A stretch of DNA of 45,863 bases from Alkalibacterium indicireducens (GCF_039522005.1 NZ_BAAADA010000196.1:1-45863); one strand, 5' to 3'. Shown: positions 34,822 through 43,236, counted from the stretch's first letter. Made by a program: numbers and translations. The notes: generated by a model not told the origin, from the letters alone.

Positions 34822-35748
34822 GTGAGTAAACTATTGATTTTCGGACATCAAAGTCCTGATACTGATGCAATCACTTCTGCCATCAGCTTTTCATATCTTC
34901 AGAATCAGTTAGAGAAAAACACAGAGGCCGTTGCTTTAGGAGAGGTTACAGACGAAACAAAATATGCCCTTGATTTCTTCAATACAAAAGCGCCAAGAGT
35001 CATCTCTTCAGCTGCCGATGAAGCAGATGAAGTCATGCTGGTCGATCACAATGAAGCTCAGCAAAGTGTATCAGATATCGATAAAGTTGATGTCGTGGCC
35101 GTTGTTGATCATCACCGTATTGCCAACTTCCAGACGGCTAATCCTCTTTATTACAGAGCAGAGCCTGTGGGATGTACAAACACCATCATTTTGAAATTAT
35201 ACAAGGAAAATGGGATCGATGTACCTAAAGACATCGCCGGACTGATGCTGTCAGCTATTATTTCAGATACCCTGCTTCTCAAATCACCGACATGCACACC
35301 TGAAGATGAAGAAGCAGCTAGAGAGCTTGCTGAGCTGGCAGGTGTCGAGCTTGAAGCATACGGGAAAGATTTGCTTAAGGCTGGTACGAATACGGCCGAC
35401 AAGTCTGCTGATCAGATTCTGAATTCAGATGCCAAGAACTTCCCGATGGGCGACCTGACTGTTCGTATTGGACAAGTCAATGTGGTCGACGTGGATGAAG
35501 TACTTAACCGCAAGGACGAATTGCTTGAGGAAATGGCTTCTCAAAGTAAAGCTGAAGATTACGATCTGTTCCTGCTTTTCATTACAAACGTGCTGGAAAG
35601 TGACTCAGTTGCCCTTGTTTATGGTGATCAGAAAGCTAAAGCAGCAGAAGCATTTGATAAAGAAGTAGACAACGACCTGATCCTTCTTGAAGGTGTTGTG
35701 TCAAGGAAGAAACAAGTTGTTCCTCCATTGACCAAAGCATTAAGTTAG
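34822..35748 (+). CDS. ppaC: Manganese-dependent inorganic pyrophosphatase (family II)
   Basis: Hydrolyses pyrophosphate released by biosynthesis. 308 aa, DHH/DHHA2 architecture without regulatory CBS insertion. Metal ligands: His9, Asp13, Asp15 in FGHQSPDTDAI; DHNE in LVDHNEAQQS; DHH in VVDHHRIANF. The C-terminal DHHA2 substrate motif SRKKQVVPPL is present. A GTG at 34822 is the start: AAAGGAG lies 7 nt before it, while the ATG at 34816 would be only 1 nt from the ribosome site. Confidence 0.95.
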   Translation: MSKLLIFGHQSPDTDAITSAISFSYLQNQLEKNTEAVALGEVTDETKYALDFFNTKAPRVISSAADEADEVMLVDHNEAQQSVSDIDKVDVVAVVDHHRIANFQTANPLYYRAEPVGCTNTIILKLYKENGIDVPKDIAGLMLSAIISDTLLLKSPTCTPEDEEAARELAELAGVELEAYGKDLLKAGTNTADKSADQILNSDAKNFPMGDLTVRIGQVNVVDVDEVLNRKDELLEEMASQSKAEDYDLFLLFITNVLESDSVALVYGDQKAKAAEAFDKEVDNDLILLEGVVSRKKQVVPPLTKALS

Positions 35749-35764
35749 TTAGATGAATGATAAA

Positions 35765-35807
35765 AGAACACCCCTGCTGGTTTTGAAACTGTCGGCAGGG
35801 GTGTTCT
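35765..35807. terminator. Bidirectional terminator between ppaC and the membrane protein gene
   Basis: AGAACACCCCTGC pairs perfectly with GCAGGGGTGTTCT around a 17-nt loop. T-tracts are short, somewhat better on the minus strand. Confidence 0.75.
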
Positions 35808-35814
35808 GTTGTAT

Positions 35815-36786
35815 TTAAATAGAGTATGACTTTTCATTTGAACACTGGAGTCGTTTCCTAATCAGCTTGAGACCAGTGATCATCCCTGATCCGCTGACTG
35901 TGGAAAGAAAGGCGATGGCACCCAGTTTTCCACCTGATCCGTCAAATAGGGAAAAAGCAGCTATGAAGAGTATGCCTGTCAGGACACTTAAAAAGAGCAT
36001 CTGACGGTAGGTCGATACTCTAACAGGGGATACCATTCCAGTAAAAGTTGCGCAGAAGGCAGCTACGACCACTGTATGGGTTGCGTCTGGGAATAACAAG
36101 GCAATGACCAGCCCTACTAAAGCGGAAGCTGTCACAGCATCCATCTCTAGGGCTTTCTGAAGAACATAGGTAGCTATGCCAGCGATTATGACAAACAGAA
36201 AAACAAGGAAGTATAAATTTCTGGAAAGTGGATCTATTGTTCTCAAAGGTGTACCTATAAGTGCAGAAGCACTGTAGGTTCCAGCAAAGGCCATGAATCC
36301 AAGTTTTCCTCCATAGCCAACAAAAATATTGGATGAGAGAATAAACAAGGCACCTGAAATGATGCTGGCAAGCAGAAGTGAAAGAGGGTTTGAAAAAATA
36401 ATGCTGCACGCCATACCTATAAAAGATCCACAGTAAATTGCTGCTGCGTATTTTCTGACTGCCCATGCTCCTGCAAGCCCTACGGTACTGGATGCAAGCA
36501 CACCGCCTATTCCAAATGAATGGTTTAAGAAAAAGGTCAGGTAGGTGCCTCCTGTCAGAGCCAGAAGTGTGTATGCGGAACTGCTTGCCAAGGTAGCCGC
36601 ATTGGTTTTGACAGTACCTTTTAAATCAGTCCATTCCGTTCGTATCTGGAACAGTAAAGAAAAGGCTGAGAGGGCCACAATAGCGAACAGAAAGATATTC
36701 AAGTTTTGAATGGTACTGGATAACATCGACTGAAAGATAAGCAGAGCGGTCAGAATCAAAAATATAAAACTAGCCAAAGTAATCAC
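35815..36786 (-). CDS. Unrecognised polytopic membrane protein with an internal duplication
   Basis: I do not recognise the family. 323 aa, very hydrophobic, about 10-11 membrane helices, with a short basic C-terminal tail. Two related units are visible: IYCGSFIGM (117-125) with VGYGGKLGFMAF (156-167), and AAFCATFTGM (242-251) with DGSGGKLGAIAF (282-293). The distance between the two landmarks is 38 residues in each unit, and both units are preceded by a VGL-containing helix (102-104; 224-226). That is typical of transporters or channels built by gene duplication, but no substrate can be named. The start is GTG at 36786 with AAGGAG 8 nt upstream. It stands alone between two terminators. Confidence 0.75.
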   Translation of the reverse strand: MITLASFIFLILTALLIFQSMLSSTIQNLNIFLFAIVALSAFSLLFQIRTEWTDLKGTVKTNAATLASSSAYTLLALTGGTYLTFFLNHSFGIGGVLASSTVGLAGAWAVRKYAAAIYCGSFIGMACSIIFSNPLSLLLASIISGALFILSSNIFVGYGGKLGFMAFAGTYSASALIGTPLRTIDPLSRNLYFLVFLFVIIAGIATYVLQKALEMDAVTASALVGLVIALLFPDATHTVVVAAFCATFTGMVSPVRVSTYRQMLFLSVLTGILFIAAFSLFDGSGGKLGAIAFLSTVSGSGMITGLKLIRKRLQCSNEKSYSI

Positions 36787-37115
36787 TGTATTCGCTCCTT
36801 CTTAGTGAGTTAGTTCACATGAAAAGGTAAAAAAAGATGCGAATTAAGTAAATAATCGCTATCTCCTATATTGTGAGTGTATCACAAACAACCAATAAAA
36901 TAAAACTTTTTTCACAAAATCATTTAAAATAGCAAGAAATAGCAATTTATTAAACTGTTGTCATATTATTCTTACGTTTTACTTCTTTAGTACAGTTGTT
37001 TACAAGCAGTGGAGAGGTTTGTTATCAGATAGAGAGAAATTTGGGGCGTTGGTAGATTCTGTTCTGGTTATAGTGTTCAAGCCATCGGAATTTAAGGGCT
37101 ATTTTGAGAATAAAA
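36787..37115. other. Gene-free region upstream of the membrane protein gene, with a palindrome
   Basis: About 330 bases without a supported gene. The only clear signal is TTGTGAGTGTATCACAA at 36871-36887, a perfect TTGTGA-N5-TCACAA dyad 85 nt upstream of the GTG start (36786) of the minus-strand gene, suitable as an operator. The remainder (36890-37110) is AT-rich and I see nothing else in it. Confidence 0.5.
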
Positions 37116-37159
37116 TAAGCAATGAGAGACCCCTAACTGTATCGGGTGTCCCATTGCTT
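37116..37159 (-). terminator. Terminator at the end of the lysine operon
   Basis: On the minus strand AAGCAATG-GGA-CACCC pairs with GGGG-TCTC-TCATTGCTT and is followed by ATTTTATT. It lies about 42 nt after the alr-like stop. Confidence 0.75.
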
Positions 37160-37201
37160 TTACGAATTATACAAGGTGCTTTTTTGTCTCTTGAATAGTA
37201 T

Positions 37202-38257
37202 TTAGTATGGAATGAACTCTTCCACAAAAGTTTCCTTGTTGAAAGCAGCCATCTGCTGTGAGAAGGATCCGGCACCGTGCTCAGTAAACCAGTCAAAGCG
37301 CAGCTGGTCGTTATACAAGACCACTTTATCTCCTACAGAGACAGACTCATCGATTTCGACAAGCAGGTGGCTCATCATCATTACTCTTATTGGATAAGAC
37401 TGGTCATTGATCAGTACAGGGAAGTCTCTTCTGGACAGGATCAGTCCATTTCCATATCCTATATCGCAGACTGCCAGTCGAGTAGGCTTGTCAGCTGTGA
37501 AAGCAGCTGAATATCCCGCATTTTGTCCAGCAGGCACATCGGTAATTTCTATCACGTTAGCGGTGACTTCTACGGTCTGTCTGGCGATCGCTTCATCCAG
37601 CCCCTGATAATAAGGACGTGTCCCGTAGAGAATGACGCCTCCGCGGATATGTGTATGACCCTCGTGCAGGCCATCTCTTAAAAAGGACGCACTATTCTGC
37701 GCATGGATATAGGTCAGATTAGATAGATGGTCATTTAGATCCTTCAGCATAGCCCGCCAGTTTGCGACCTCATTAGTATGACGGTCTGTTTCGAAATCAT
37801 CAGCATAAGCAAAATGAGTCCATATACCATTAACATCAAGCTGGTCATCTTCCAATACCGTCAGCATATCTTTAGAAGAAGTAAAGCCCAGTCGATTCAG
37901 ATCATTTCTGAACACCAGCTGTACCGACAGTCCTTCGAGCTCATCTCTATAGGTTGAGTAAAATTCGAAGGAGGGGACGGACAAGGTGATGTCATGCTGT
38001 CTAAGTTCATCAAATGCAGTTGACGGATCGAGAAGGAGCACCAGGACATTCTGGTCGTAACTCCTGAGACGTTTGGCTTCTTTCAGGTTAGTCGTAGCAA
38101 ATGCCCGGATTCCTCCATGGTAGAAGGCATCGAAGGTGTCTTTCAGTCCAAAGTTATACGCATCGTTTTTAACAATTGCGATCGTCTGGACCTGACTCTG
38201 AATGTCCCGCGCCTGTTCAGCCAGCCGTTTCTGATTTCTGATCAATCGTGCTGTCAT
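37202..38257 (-). CDS. Alanine racemase-like PLP enzyme (Alr2-like)
   Basis: Fold type III PLP enzyme of 351 aa, last gene of the lysine operon. The PLP lysine is Lys30 in IAIVKNDAYNFGL (Alr: VVKANAYGHG) and the catalytic tyrosine is in AGYSAAFTADKPTRLAVCDIGYGNG (Alr: GY/IGYADG). The block that reads CMDQ in standard alanine racemases is VMMMSHLLVEID here. In S. aureus the dap operon also ends with a second alanine-racemase gene, alr2, so the position fits. Its ATG overlaps the dapL stop (ATGA). Whether it racemises alanine or another amino acid cannot be decided from sequence. Confidence 0.75.
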   Translation of the reverse strand: MTARLIRNQKRLAEQARDIQSQVQTIAIVKNDAYNFGLKDTFDAFYHGGIRAFATTNLKEAKRLRSYDQNVLVLLLDPSTAFDELRQHDITLSVPSFEFYSTYRDELEGLSVQLVFRNDLNRLGFTSSKDMLTVLEDDQLDVNGIWTHFAYADDFETDRHTNEVANWRAMLKDLNDHLSNLTYIHAQNSASFLRDGLHEGHTHIRGGVILYGTRPYYQGLDEAIARQTVEVTANVIEITDVPAGQNAGYSAAFTADKPTRLAVCDIGYGNGLILSRRDFPVLINDQSYPIRVMMMSHLLVEIDESVSVGDKVVLYNDQLRFDWFTEHGAGSFSQQMAAFNKETFVEEFIPY

Positions 38258-39411
38258 GTCAAAGCTCCTAATGTATGAAGGATTGACTGATAGTAGTGCA
38301 CACCTTTTTCTAGCATCGATTCGTCAAAATTGAACAATGCAGTATGGAGGCCATGGATGTATCCTTTTTCTTCATTTCTGACACCTAGAAAAGCGAAGTT
38401 CGTTTTGGCAATAGACGAATAAAATGAGAAGTCCTCACCAAACAGATAAGGTTCTTTCAGTAATTCTAGAGATAAGTTAGCCCGTCTGCTGCTTTCTGTC
38501 ACAGTATCTATCAGCTCATCACTATTGTAGACAGAAGGATACCCTTTAGCCAAAGTCAGCTTGGATTCAGTTTTGTATAATGAATCGGTTGCACTGATGA
38601 TTTCTTCCATTTTAACTTTTATGCGTTCAAGGTCTTCTGGATCGTATGTGCGAATCGTACCTTCAATATAGCCTTCTGATGCAACCGTATTAATGGCTTC
38701 TCCGGCATAGAGTTTTCCAATATGAAGAATATTCTGATGTAGCCCGTTCAGGAAGTAGTGCTGAACTTGTGAGAGTTGTGTTGCAATCTGGGTCACTGCG
38801 CCAAGCGCACTGTTACCCTTATCTTTCTGAGCCACGTGAGCAGACAGTCCTTTAACACGAATACGGTATTCAGTTGCACTAGCCATCAGAAAACCTGGTT
38901 TAGTCGCCAGGGTGCCTTCCGGAATATCCGNNNNNNNNNNNNNNNNNNNNNNNNNNNNNNNNNNNNNNNNNNNNNNNNNNNNNNNNNNNNGTGCATCGGC
39001 ACCGGCATTTGATTCTTCAGACGGCTGGAAAATCAGCAAGACATTCTTGTGTAAATGCCCCGCGTCATGCTGTTCCTTGAGCCATTCGGCAAAAGTAAGA
39101 AGAATAGAAGCGTGCCCATCATGACCGCATGCATGCATTGCACCTTCATGGGATGATCGATAAGGCACATCTGTTTCTTCCTTTATCGGTAGCGCATCGA
39201 TATCTGCTCTGAACCCGATCGTTTCTTTGTCATCAGAAGTCCCTTTGAAATAGACGACCGTAGCTGTTTCCAAAGGTTCGAAGTAGGGAATGTCCAGATA
39301 GCTGAGCTGCTGTCTTATATAGTTGGTTGTTTTAAATTCCTTAAAGGACAGCTCCGGAATTTGATGTAGGAACTGTCTGTGTTTTATAGCTCTTTCTAGT
39401 AAATCAGTCAT
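38254..39411 (-). CDS. dapL: N-acetyldiaminopimelate deacetylase (interrupted by assembly gap)
   Basis: M20-type metallopeptidase removing the acetyl group from N-acetyl-LL-diaminopimelate in the acetylase branch of lysine/DAP synthesis. 385 codons including the 60-base N run (38931-38990), which keeps frame. Metal-binding motif HACGHDGH (93-100), GFRADIDALPIKEE and the FQPSEESNAGAD block are visible; the gap removes the following stretch, which in relatives carries GLH. Start ATG with TGGAGGATG 4-5 nt upstream. It is 103 nt after dapH and overlaps the racemase-like gene by 4 nt. M20 amidohydrolases are hard to tell apart; the operon decides. Confidence 0.88.
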   Translation of the reverse strand: MTDLLERAIKHRQFLHQIPELSFKEFKTTNYIRQQLSYLDIPYFEPLETATVVYFKGTSDDKETIGFRADIDALPIKEETDVPYRSSHEGAMHACGHDGHASILLTFAEWLKEQHDAGHLHKNVLLIFQPSEESNAGADAXXXXXXXXXXXXXXXXXXXXXDIPEGTLATKPGFLMASATEYRIRVKGLSAHVAQKDKGNSALGAVTQIATQLSQVQHYFLNGLHQNILHIGKLYAGEAINTVASEGYIEGTIRTYDPEDLERIKVKMEEIISATDSLYKTESKLTLAKGYPSVYNSDELIDTVTESSRRANLSLELLKEPYLFGEDFSFYSSIAKTNFAFLGVRNEEKGYIHGLHTALFNFDESMLEKGVHYYQSILHTLGALT

Positions 39412-39514
39412 GTCATCCTCCAGTTGATTCGGACAGTCTGCAGATGTCTCTTATTTATGATCAGAATTGCATTAGTTAGGTTGGTGCATTAGATGAGGTT
39501 AAGTTGTGCTACTC

Positions 39515-40231
39515 TTATTTCTTCAACTGTCTAAGTGCAGAAATAATAGCCACTTTATCCGATTCGACTTCATCTGTGTTTTTGATCTTGCGGGCAGGGA
39601 CACCGGCAACGACAGTGTTTTCAGGAACATCTTCAGTGACGATTGCACCTGCAGCAACGACTGAGCCCTTACCGATCGTGACGCCTTCAAGCACTACAGC
39701 ATTTGCACCAATCAGTACATTGTCTTCAACGACGACCGGCTTGGCGCTGGCAGGTTCGATGACTCCTGAAAGAACGGCACCGGCTCCAACGTGAACATTC
39801 TTACCAGTGATCGCACGACCACCAAGAATAGCACCCATGTCGATCATAGTGCCTTCTCCGACGACAGCACCTATATTTATGACTGCGCCCATCATAATGA
39901 CTGCACTGTCACCGATGACCGCATGTTCTCTGATGAATGAACCCGGTTCGATGCGGGCGTTGACTTCTGTTGCATCGAGTAATGGAATAGCTGAATTACG
40001 ACGATCCTGCTCAATGACCAGATCAGCTAATGCGTCACTGTTTTCATTGAAGAAGGGTTTCCAGTCGTTCAAGTCAGCGAAAATTGTATAGCTGCCATCA
40101 GATCCGAAGACTTTGAACGTATCGGGAAATTCGTCTTTCTTCATAGCTGTGTTCACATATATTTTTAGAGGGGTCGTCTTTTCTGAGTCACTGATGTACT
40201 GGATGATTTCCTTTGCGCTGAATTCTTTCAT
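39515..40231 (-). CDS. dapH: Tetrahydrodipicolinate N-acetyltransferase
   Basis: Acetylates tetrahydrodipicolinate, opening the acetylase branch completed by DapL (called dapD in staphylococcal operons). 238 aa: an N-terminal helical domain (1-90), then a left-handed beta-helix of hexapeptide repeats (EHAVIGDSAVIMMGAVINIG, GEGTMIDMGAILGG, KGSVVAAGAIV) and a short tail ending VAGVPARKIKN. The succinylase type has a different, longer N-terminal domain, so acetylase is the better call. The start is 3 nt after the dapB stop. Confidence 0.92.
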   Translation of the reverse strand: MKEFSAKEIIQYISDSEKTTPLKIYVNTAMKKDEFPDTFKVFGSDGSYTIFADLNDWKPFFNENSDALADLVIEQDRRNSAIPLLDATEVNARIEPGSFIREHAVIGDSAVIMMGAVINIGAVVGEGTMIDMGAILGGRAITGKNVHVGAGAVLSGVIEPASAKPVVVEDNVLIGANAVVLEGVTIGKGSVVAAGAIVTEDVPENTVVAGVPARKIKNTDEVESDKVAIISALRQLKK

Positions 40232-40234
40232 TAT

Positions 40235-40969
40235 TTACACTCCTAAATTATTGTAGGTATAAAACCCATTAGTTTTGTTGATCAGTTTTTCGGCCACTGT
40301 CAAGGCACCGTTGGCGAAAATGTCTTTGGATTGAGCCGTATGCTTGATGGAAATGACTTCATCTACACCCGCAAACAGGACTTCGTGTTCACCGACGATC
40401 GTTCCGCCGCGGATGGTGGAAATGCCGATGTCTTTCTTGTCTCTTTTTTCGGTGACCTGACTGCGGTCGTAAACTTCCCTGGCATCCTGACGGCCGTTAT
40501 CCTTGATCGCATCAAGCAGCTTGATCAATGTTCCGCTTGGCGCATCGATTTTTTTATTATGGTGCTTTTCGATCATTTCGATATCGTAAGCGTCCATAAG
40601 TGGTGCGAGGTGCTCGAGCAGTTGAGTGACGATATGCACCCCATAGCTCATGTTGGCAGAAAAGAAGACTGGAGCGGACTCCGCCTTTTCCTGCATCAAT
40701 TTGACCAGAGTATCTTTTTCTCCGGTCGTCGCAATGACCATTGGGACAGTCAAATCAGACTGCAGCATGCGCTTAGTCAGATCCGGATGAGAAAAGTCGA
40801 TCAGAACGTCCGCTTCAGGCAGTTGATCATCAAAGGATGTGAAAAGAGGGTAAGGACAGTTCTCTTCTTCGACTGGTGTGATCACACCGGCGATCGAATG
40901 CCCGCCTTTTTCTGCCAGTGCAGCGACACGTTTATTCATTGCGCCATAACCGACTAACAACAGCTTCAT
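40235..40969 (-). CDS. dapB: 4-hydroxy-tetrahydrodipicolinate reductase
   Basis: Reduces the DapA product with NAD(P)H. 244 aa, the short Firmicutes form. Nucleotide-binding loop VGYGAMNKRV at 6-15; IATTGE and SANMSYGVH line the cleft; EKHHNKKIDAPSGT has the catalytic histidine-lysine group. ATG at 40969 with AAAGGACGG 8 nt upstream; the dapA stop lies one base before it, so translation is coupled. A longer reading to 40996 would overlap dapA and lacks a ribosome site. Confidence 0.95.
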   Translation of the reverse strand: MKLLLVGYGAMNKRVAALAEKGGHSIAGVITPVEEENCPYPLFTSFDDQLPEADVLIDFSHPDLTKRMLQSDLTVPMVIATTGEKDTLVKLMQEKAESAPVFFSANMSYGVHIVTQLLEHLAPLMDAYDIEMIEKHHNKKIDAPSGTLIKLLDAIKDNGRQDAREVYDRSQVTEKRDKKDIGISTIRGGTIVGEHEVLFAGVDEVISIKHTAQSKDIFANGALTVAEKLINKTNGFYTYNNLGV

Positions 40970-40970
40970 A

Positions 40971-41852
40971 TTACCCGTCCTTTCTGATGGAATCAAACAA
41001 GCTGATCAGCACGTCTGATTCATTTTCTTCCAATTTGACAAGAGGCAGTCTCAGTTCGTATTCGCCATAACCCAGGTGACTGACAAGAGCCTTGATAGGA
41101 ATAGGATTGACATCCACACCTAATGCATCCACTAACGGGAAAAGCAGCTGATGGGTCTCAAGGGCTGCTTTGTGATCAGTAGTCGCCTGCTCAAACAATT
41201 TTTGGTATTCATTTGGCAAGGCATTGGCCAGTACTGAGATGATGCCATGTCCGCCCTGTGCGAAGTAGGGAAGAGCCAGATCATCGTTTCCACTGTAGAA
41301 AGAGAAGCTGTCGTCTACTACTGCCTGAAGCCTGCTGAAGTGCGCAAAATCGCCTGTTGCGTCTTTCAAGGCAACGATATTATCGTGTTTAGCCAGAAGC
41401 TCAAGTGTTTCAGGTGCAATCGTCATGCCGGTACGAGACGGGACATCGTATAAGACGACAGGAATCGACACAGCATCTGCAACGGCTGTAAAGTGTGCCA
41501 CAAGACCTTTCTGACTGGTCTTGTTGTAGTACGGCGTAATAACGAGTAGGGCATCGACACCAAGGGCTTCTGCTTCCTTGGATGCAGCGATCGTCTGAGC
41601 CGTATTGTTCGATCCTGTTCCGGCAATAACTGGAATATCTTTGTCGGCTACTTCCAGAGCAATTTTCAGGCAGTTGCGTTTTTCTTCTGCTGTCAGAGTC
41701 GAGCCTTCGCCAGTTGTTCCATTGATGACAAAAGACTGGATGCTGTTTTCTTTCAAAAACTTAAGGTGAGCACGTAATGCGTCGTAGTCAACAGCACCGT
41801 CAACGAAAGGGGTCGTGACTGCTGCAGCTGTTCCAGTAAATAAACGGGTCAT
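40971..41852 (-). CDS. dapA: 4-hydroxy-tetrahydrodipicolinate synthase
   Basis: Condenses aspartate semialdehyde with pyruvate, the committed step to DAP and lysine. 293 aa TIM barrel. Schiff-base Lys163 in NIVALKDATGD, Tyr135 in VVLYDVPSRTG and the GTTGEG motif (45-50) are all present. The ATG is one base after the asd stop, with AAAGGAGAGG inside the end of asd. Central gene of the operon. Confidence 0.96.
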   Translation of the reverse strand: MTRLFTGTAAAVTTPFVDGAVDYDALRAHLKFLKENSIQSFVINGTTGEGSTLTAEEKRNCLKIALEVADKDIPVIAGTGSNNTAQTIAASKEAEALGVDALLVITPYYNKTSQKGLVAHFTAVADAVSIPVVLYDVPSRTGMTIAPETLELLAKHDNIVALKDATGDFAHFSRLQAVVDDSFSFYSGNDDLALPYFAQGGHGIISVLANALPNEYQKLFEQATTDHKAALETHQLLFPLVDALGVDVNPIPIKALVSHLGYGEYELRLPLVKLEENESDVLISLFDSIRKDG

Positions 41853-41853
41853 A

Positions 41854-42843
41854 TCAGTTTTCCTCTCCTTTAATCAGTTGGTCAAGTATCTGAACGGCAT
41901 TCCACGCGGCACCTTTCAGTATATTGTCGCTTACTGACCATAAATGATACGAGTTCGGCAGACTTGGATCTTTTCTGATCCGTCCGACGTAAACGCCTTT
42001 TTTATGAGCAGCATCAAGCGGTGTAGGGTAAATTTCGTTTTCAGGGTCATCCATCAGTACAACAGAAGGAAAGCCTTCAAGCGAATGTCTGATTTCTTCC
42101 ACACTCACTTCTTTTTCCAGTGTCACGTTCATGGCTACTGCATGTGCGTGAGGAACGGGAACACGAACGCATGTTGCCGTCACGTCTAAATCAGGCTGAT
42201 TCAGTATTTTCTGTGTTTCCTTGATCATTTTCTGTTCTTCTTTAGTATAGCCGTCTTCCATAAAGACATCGATCTGTGGAATGACGTTGTGATAGATTGG
42301 GTGGTTGTAGTTCTGAGGTTTTTCTCCTTTTTCTCCGCGGTCCAAATCCTCTATACCTTTCCATCCGGACCCTGATACAGACTGATACGTTGTATAGGCA
42401 ACACGAGTGACACCGAACCTATCTGCTAAAGGTTTTAAGGGGACCACAGACTGAATAGTTGAGCAGTTTGGATTGGCAATCAGCTTACGCTTCAGTGATG
42501 CGCGGTTGACCTCTGGAACGACCAGGTCTACTGAATCATCCATTCTCCAGGCGCTCGAGTTATCAATGATGACTGCACCTGTCTCTTCAAAGATAGGAGC
42601 GTACTCGAGACTTGTTCCTCCTCCGGCAGACATCAACACGTAATCATACTGACTGTTTCTGACGTGTTCTTCTGTCAGTTCTTCTACTATATACGTGTTT
42701 CCTTTAAAGGTTACTTCTTTTCCAGCTGAACGGGCTGATGAATACAGGGTAAGGGAATCAAAAGGAATTAATTCCTCGTCCAGGAGCTGAAGCATGGTCT
42801 GACCGACTAAGCCGGTCGCTCCGACTAGAGCTAGTGATACCAT
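41854..42843 (-). CDS. asd: Aspartate-semialdehyde dehydrogenase
   Basis: NADPH-dependent reduction of aspartyl phosphate made by LysC. 329 aa. N-terminal GATGLVGQTML (NADP loop), catalytic Cys127 in ANPNCSTIQ, then YQSVSGSG and VPVPHAHAVAMNV with the acid/base histidine region. ATG at 42843 with AAAGGATG 9-10 nt upstream. A 475-bp insertion (element plus one repeat copy) separates it from lysC; without it the spacing would be 25 nt. Confidence 0.95.
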   Translation of the reverse strand: MVSLALVGATGLVGQTMLQLLDEELIPFDSLTLYSSARSAGKEVTFKGNTYIVEELTEEHVRNSQYDYVLMSAGGGTSLEYAPIFEETGAVIIDNSSAWRMDDSVDLVVPEVNRASLKRKLIANPNCSTIQSVVPLKPLADRFGVTRVAYTTYQSVSGSGWKGIEDLDRGEKGEKPQNYNHPIYHNVIPQIDVFMEDGYTKEEQKMIKETQKILNQPDLDVTATCVRVPVPHAHAVAMNVTLEKEVSVEEIRHSLEGFPSVVLMDDPENEIYPTPLDAAHKKGVYVGRIRKDPSLPNSYHLWSVSDNILKGAAWNAVQILDQLIKGEEN

Positions 42844-42864
42844 AGTTAAATCATCCTTTCGCAA

Positions 42865-42879
42865 TTCTTATAAATCAAA
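42865..42879. repeat. 15-bp direct repeat, asd-side copy
   Basis: TTCTTATAAATCAAA, identical to 43340-43354 but not beyond (both flanking bases differ). This copy is the duplicate: it encodes nothing here. Likely the target-site duplication of the enclosed insertion. Confidence 0.8.
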
Positions 42880-42917
42880 AAATAAGTTTCAAAGTGTTGA
42901 AGTGTTGTCTAGCTTAA

Positions 42918-42983
42918 CTACTCCCGTTGGTCGGTCGATCACAACAATAGTTGTACGTGCTGAAGCACTACAACTTGTAAGGA
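42918..42983. repeat. Hairpin unit R1 (diverged copy)
   Basis: 66-bp relative of R2/R3, sharing TCGGTCGATCACAACAATAG and the stem AGTTGT-GTGC/GCAC-ACAACT, with a TGAA loop. Its first half is diverged (CCGTTGG instead of GCTATCGC) and it stands apart from the tandem array. Confidence 0.85.
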
Positions 42984-43008
42984 CGTACCAGCCTCTCGAG
43001 AAAAAGAT

Positions 43009-43099
43009 AAATGTACCCATTGCGCAGGATGCTCTTCTTCCGCATACTCTGTCTCTACGCATTGGAAATGCTAGAGTCACAGCAATTCGGGGCACATTT
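43009..43099. repeat. Nested-stem module between R1 and R2
   Basis: AAATGTACCC (43009-43018) pairs with GGGCACATTT (43090-43099), leaving one G-U/A-C type position depending on strand; ATTGC (43019-43023) continues with GCAAT (43082-43086). Inside, CTCTA-C-GCATT (43053-43063) pairs with AATGC-TAGAG (43067-43076), and ATGC/GCAT (43029-43032/43042-43045) can form a second small hairpin. The result is a three-way junction. Confidence 0.55.
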
Positions 43100-43102
43100 C
43101 CT

Positions 43103-43169
43103 CTACTCGCTATCGCTCGGTCGATCTCAACAATAGTTGTACGTGCTAAAGCACTACAACTTGTAAGGT
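43103..43169. repeat. Tandem hairpin unit R2
   Basis: 67-bp unit beginning CTACTCGCTATCGCTCGG; differs from R3 at a single base (TCGATCTC against TCGATCAC), so the duplication is recent. Confidence 0.9.
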
Positions 43170-43236
43170 CTACTCGCTATCGCTCGGTCGATCACAACAA
43201 TAGTTGTACGTGCTAAAGCACTACAACTTGTAAGGT
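43170..43236. repeat. Tandem hairpin unit R3
   Basis: 67-bp unit. Stem AGTTGT (43202-43207) with ACAACT (43223-43228), inner stem GTGC (43210-43213) with GCAC (43218-43221), loop TAAA. Confidence 0.9.

Noticed and set aside
42902..43216. A 104-codon open frame through the lysC-asd insertion, with a repeated IVVRAxALQLVRS motif
   Set aside because: The repeated peptide is just the translation of the DNA repeat units; there is no ribosome site and the other strand is open too.
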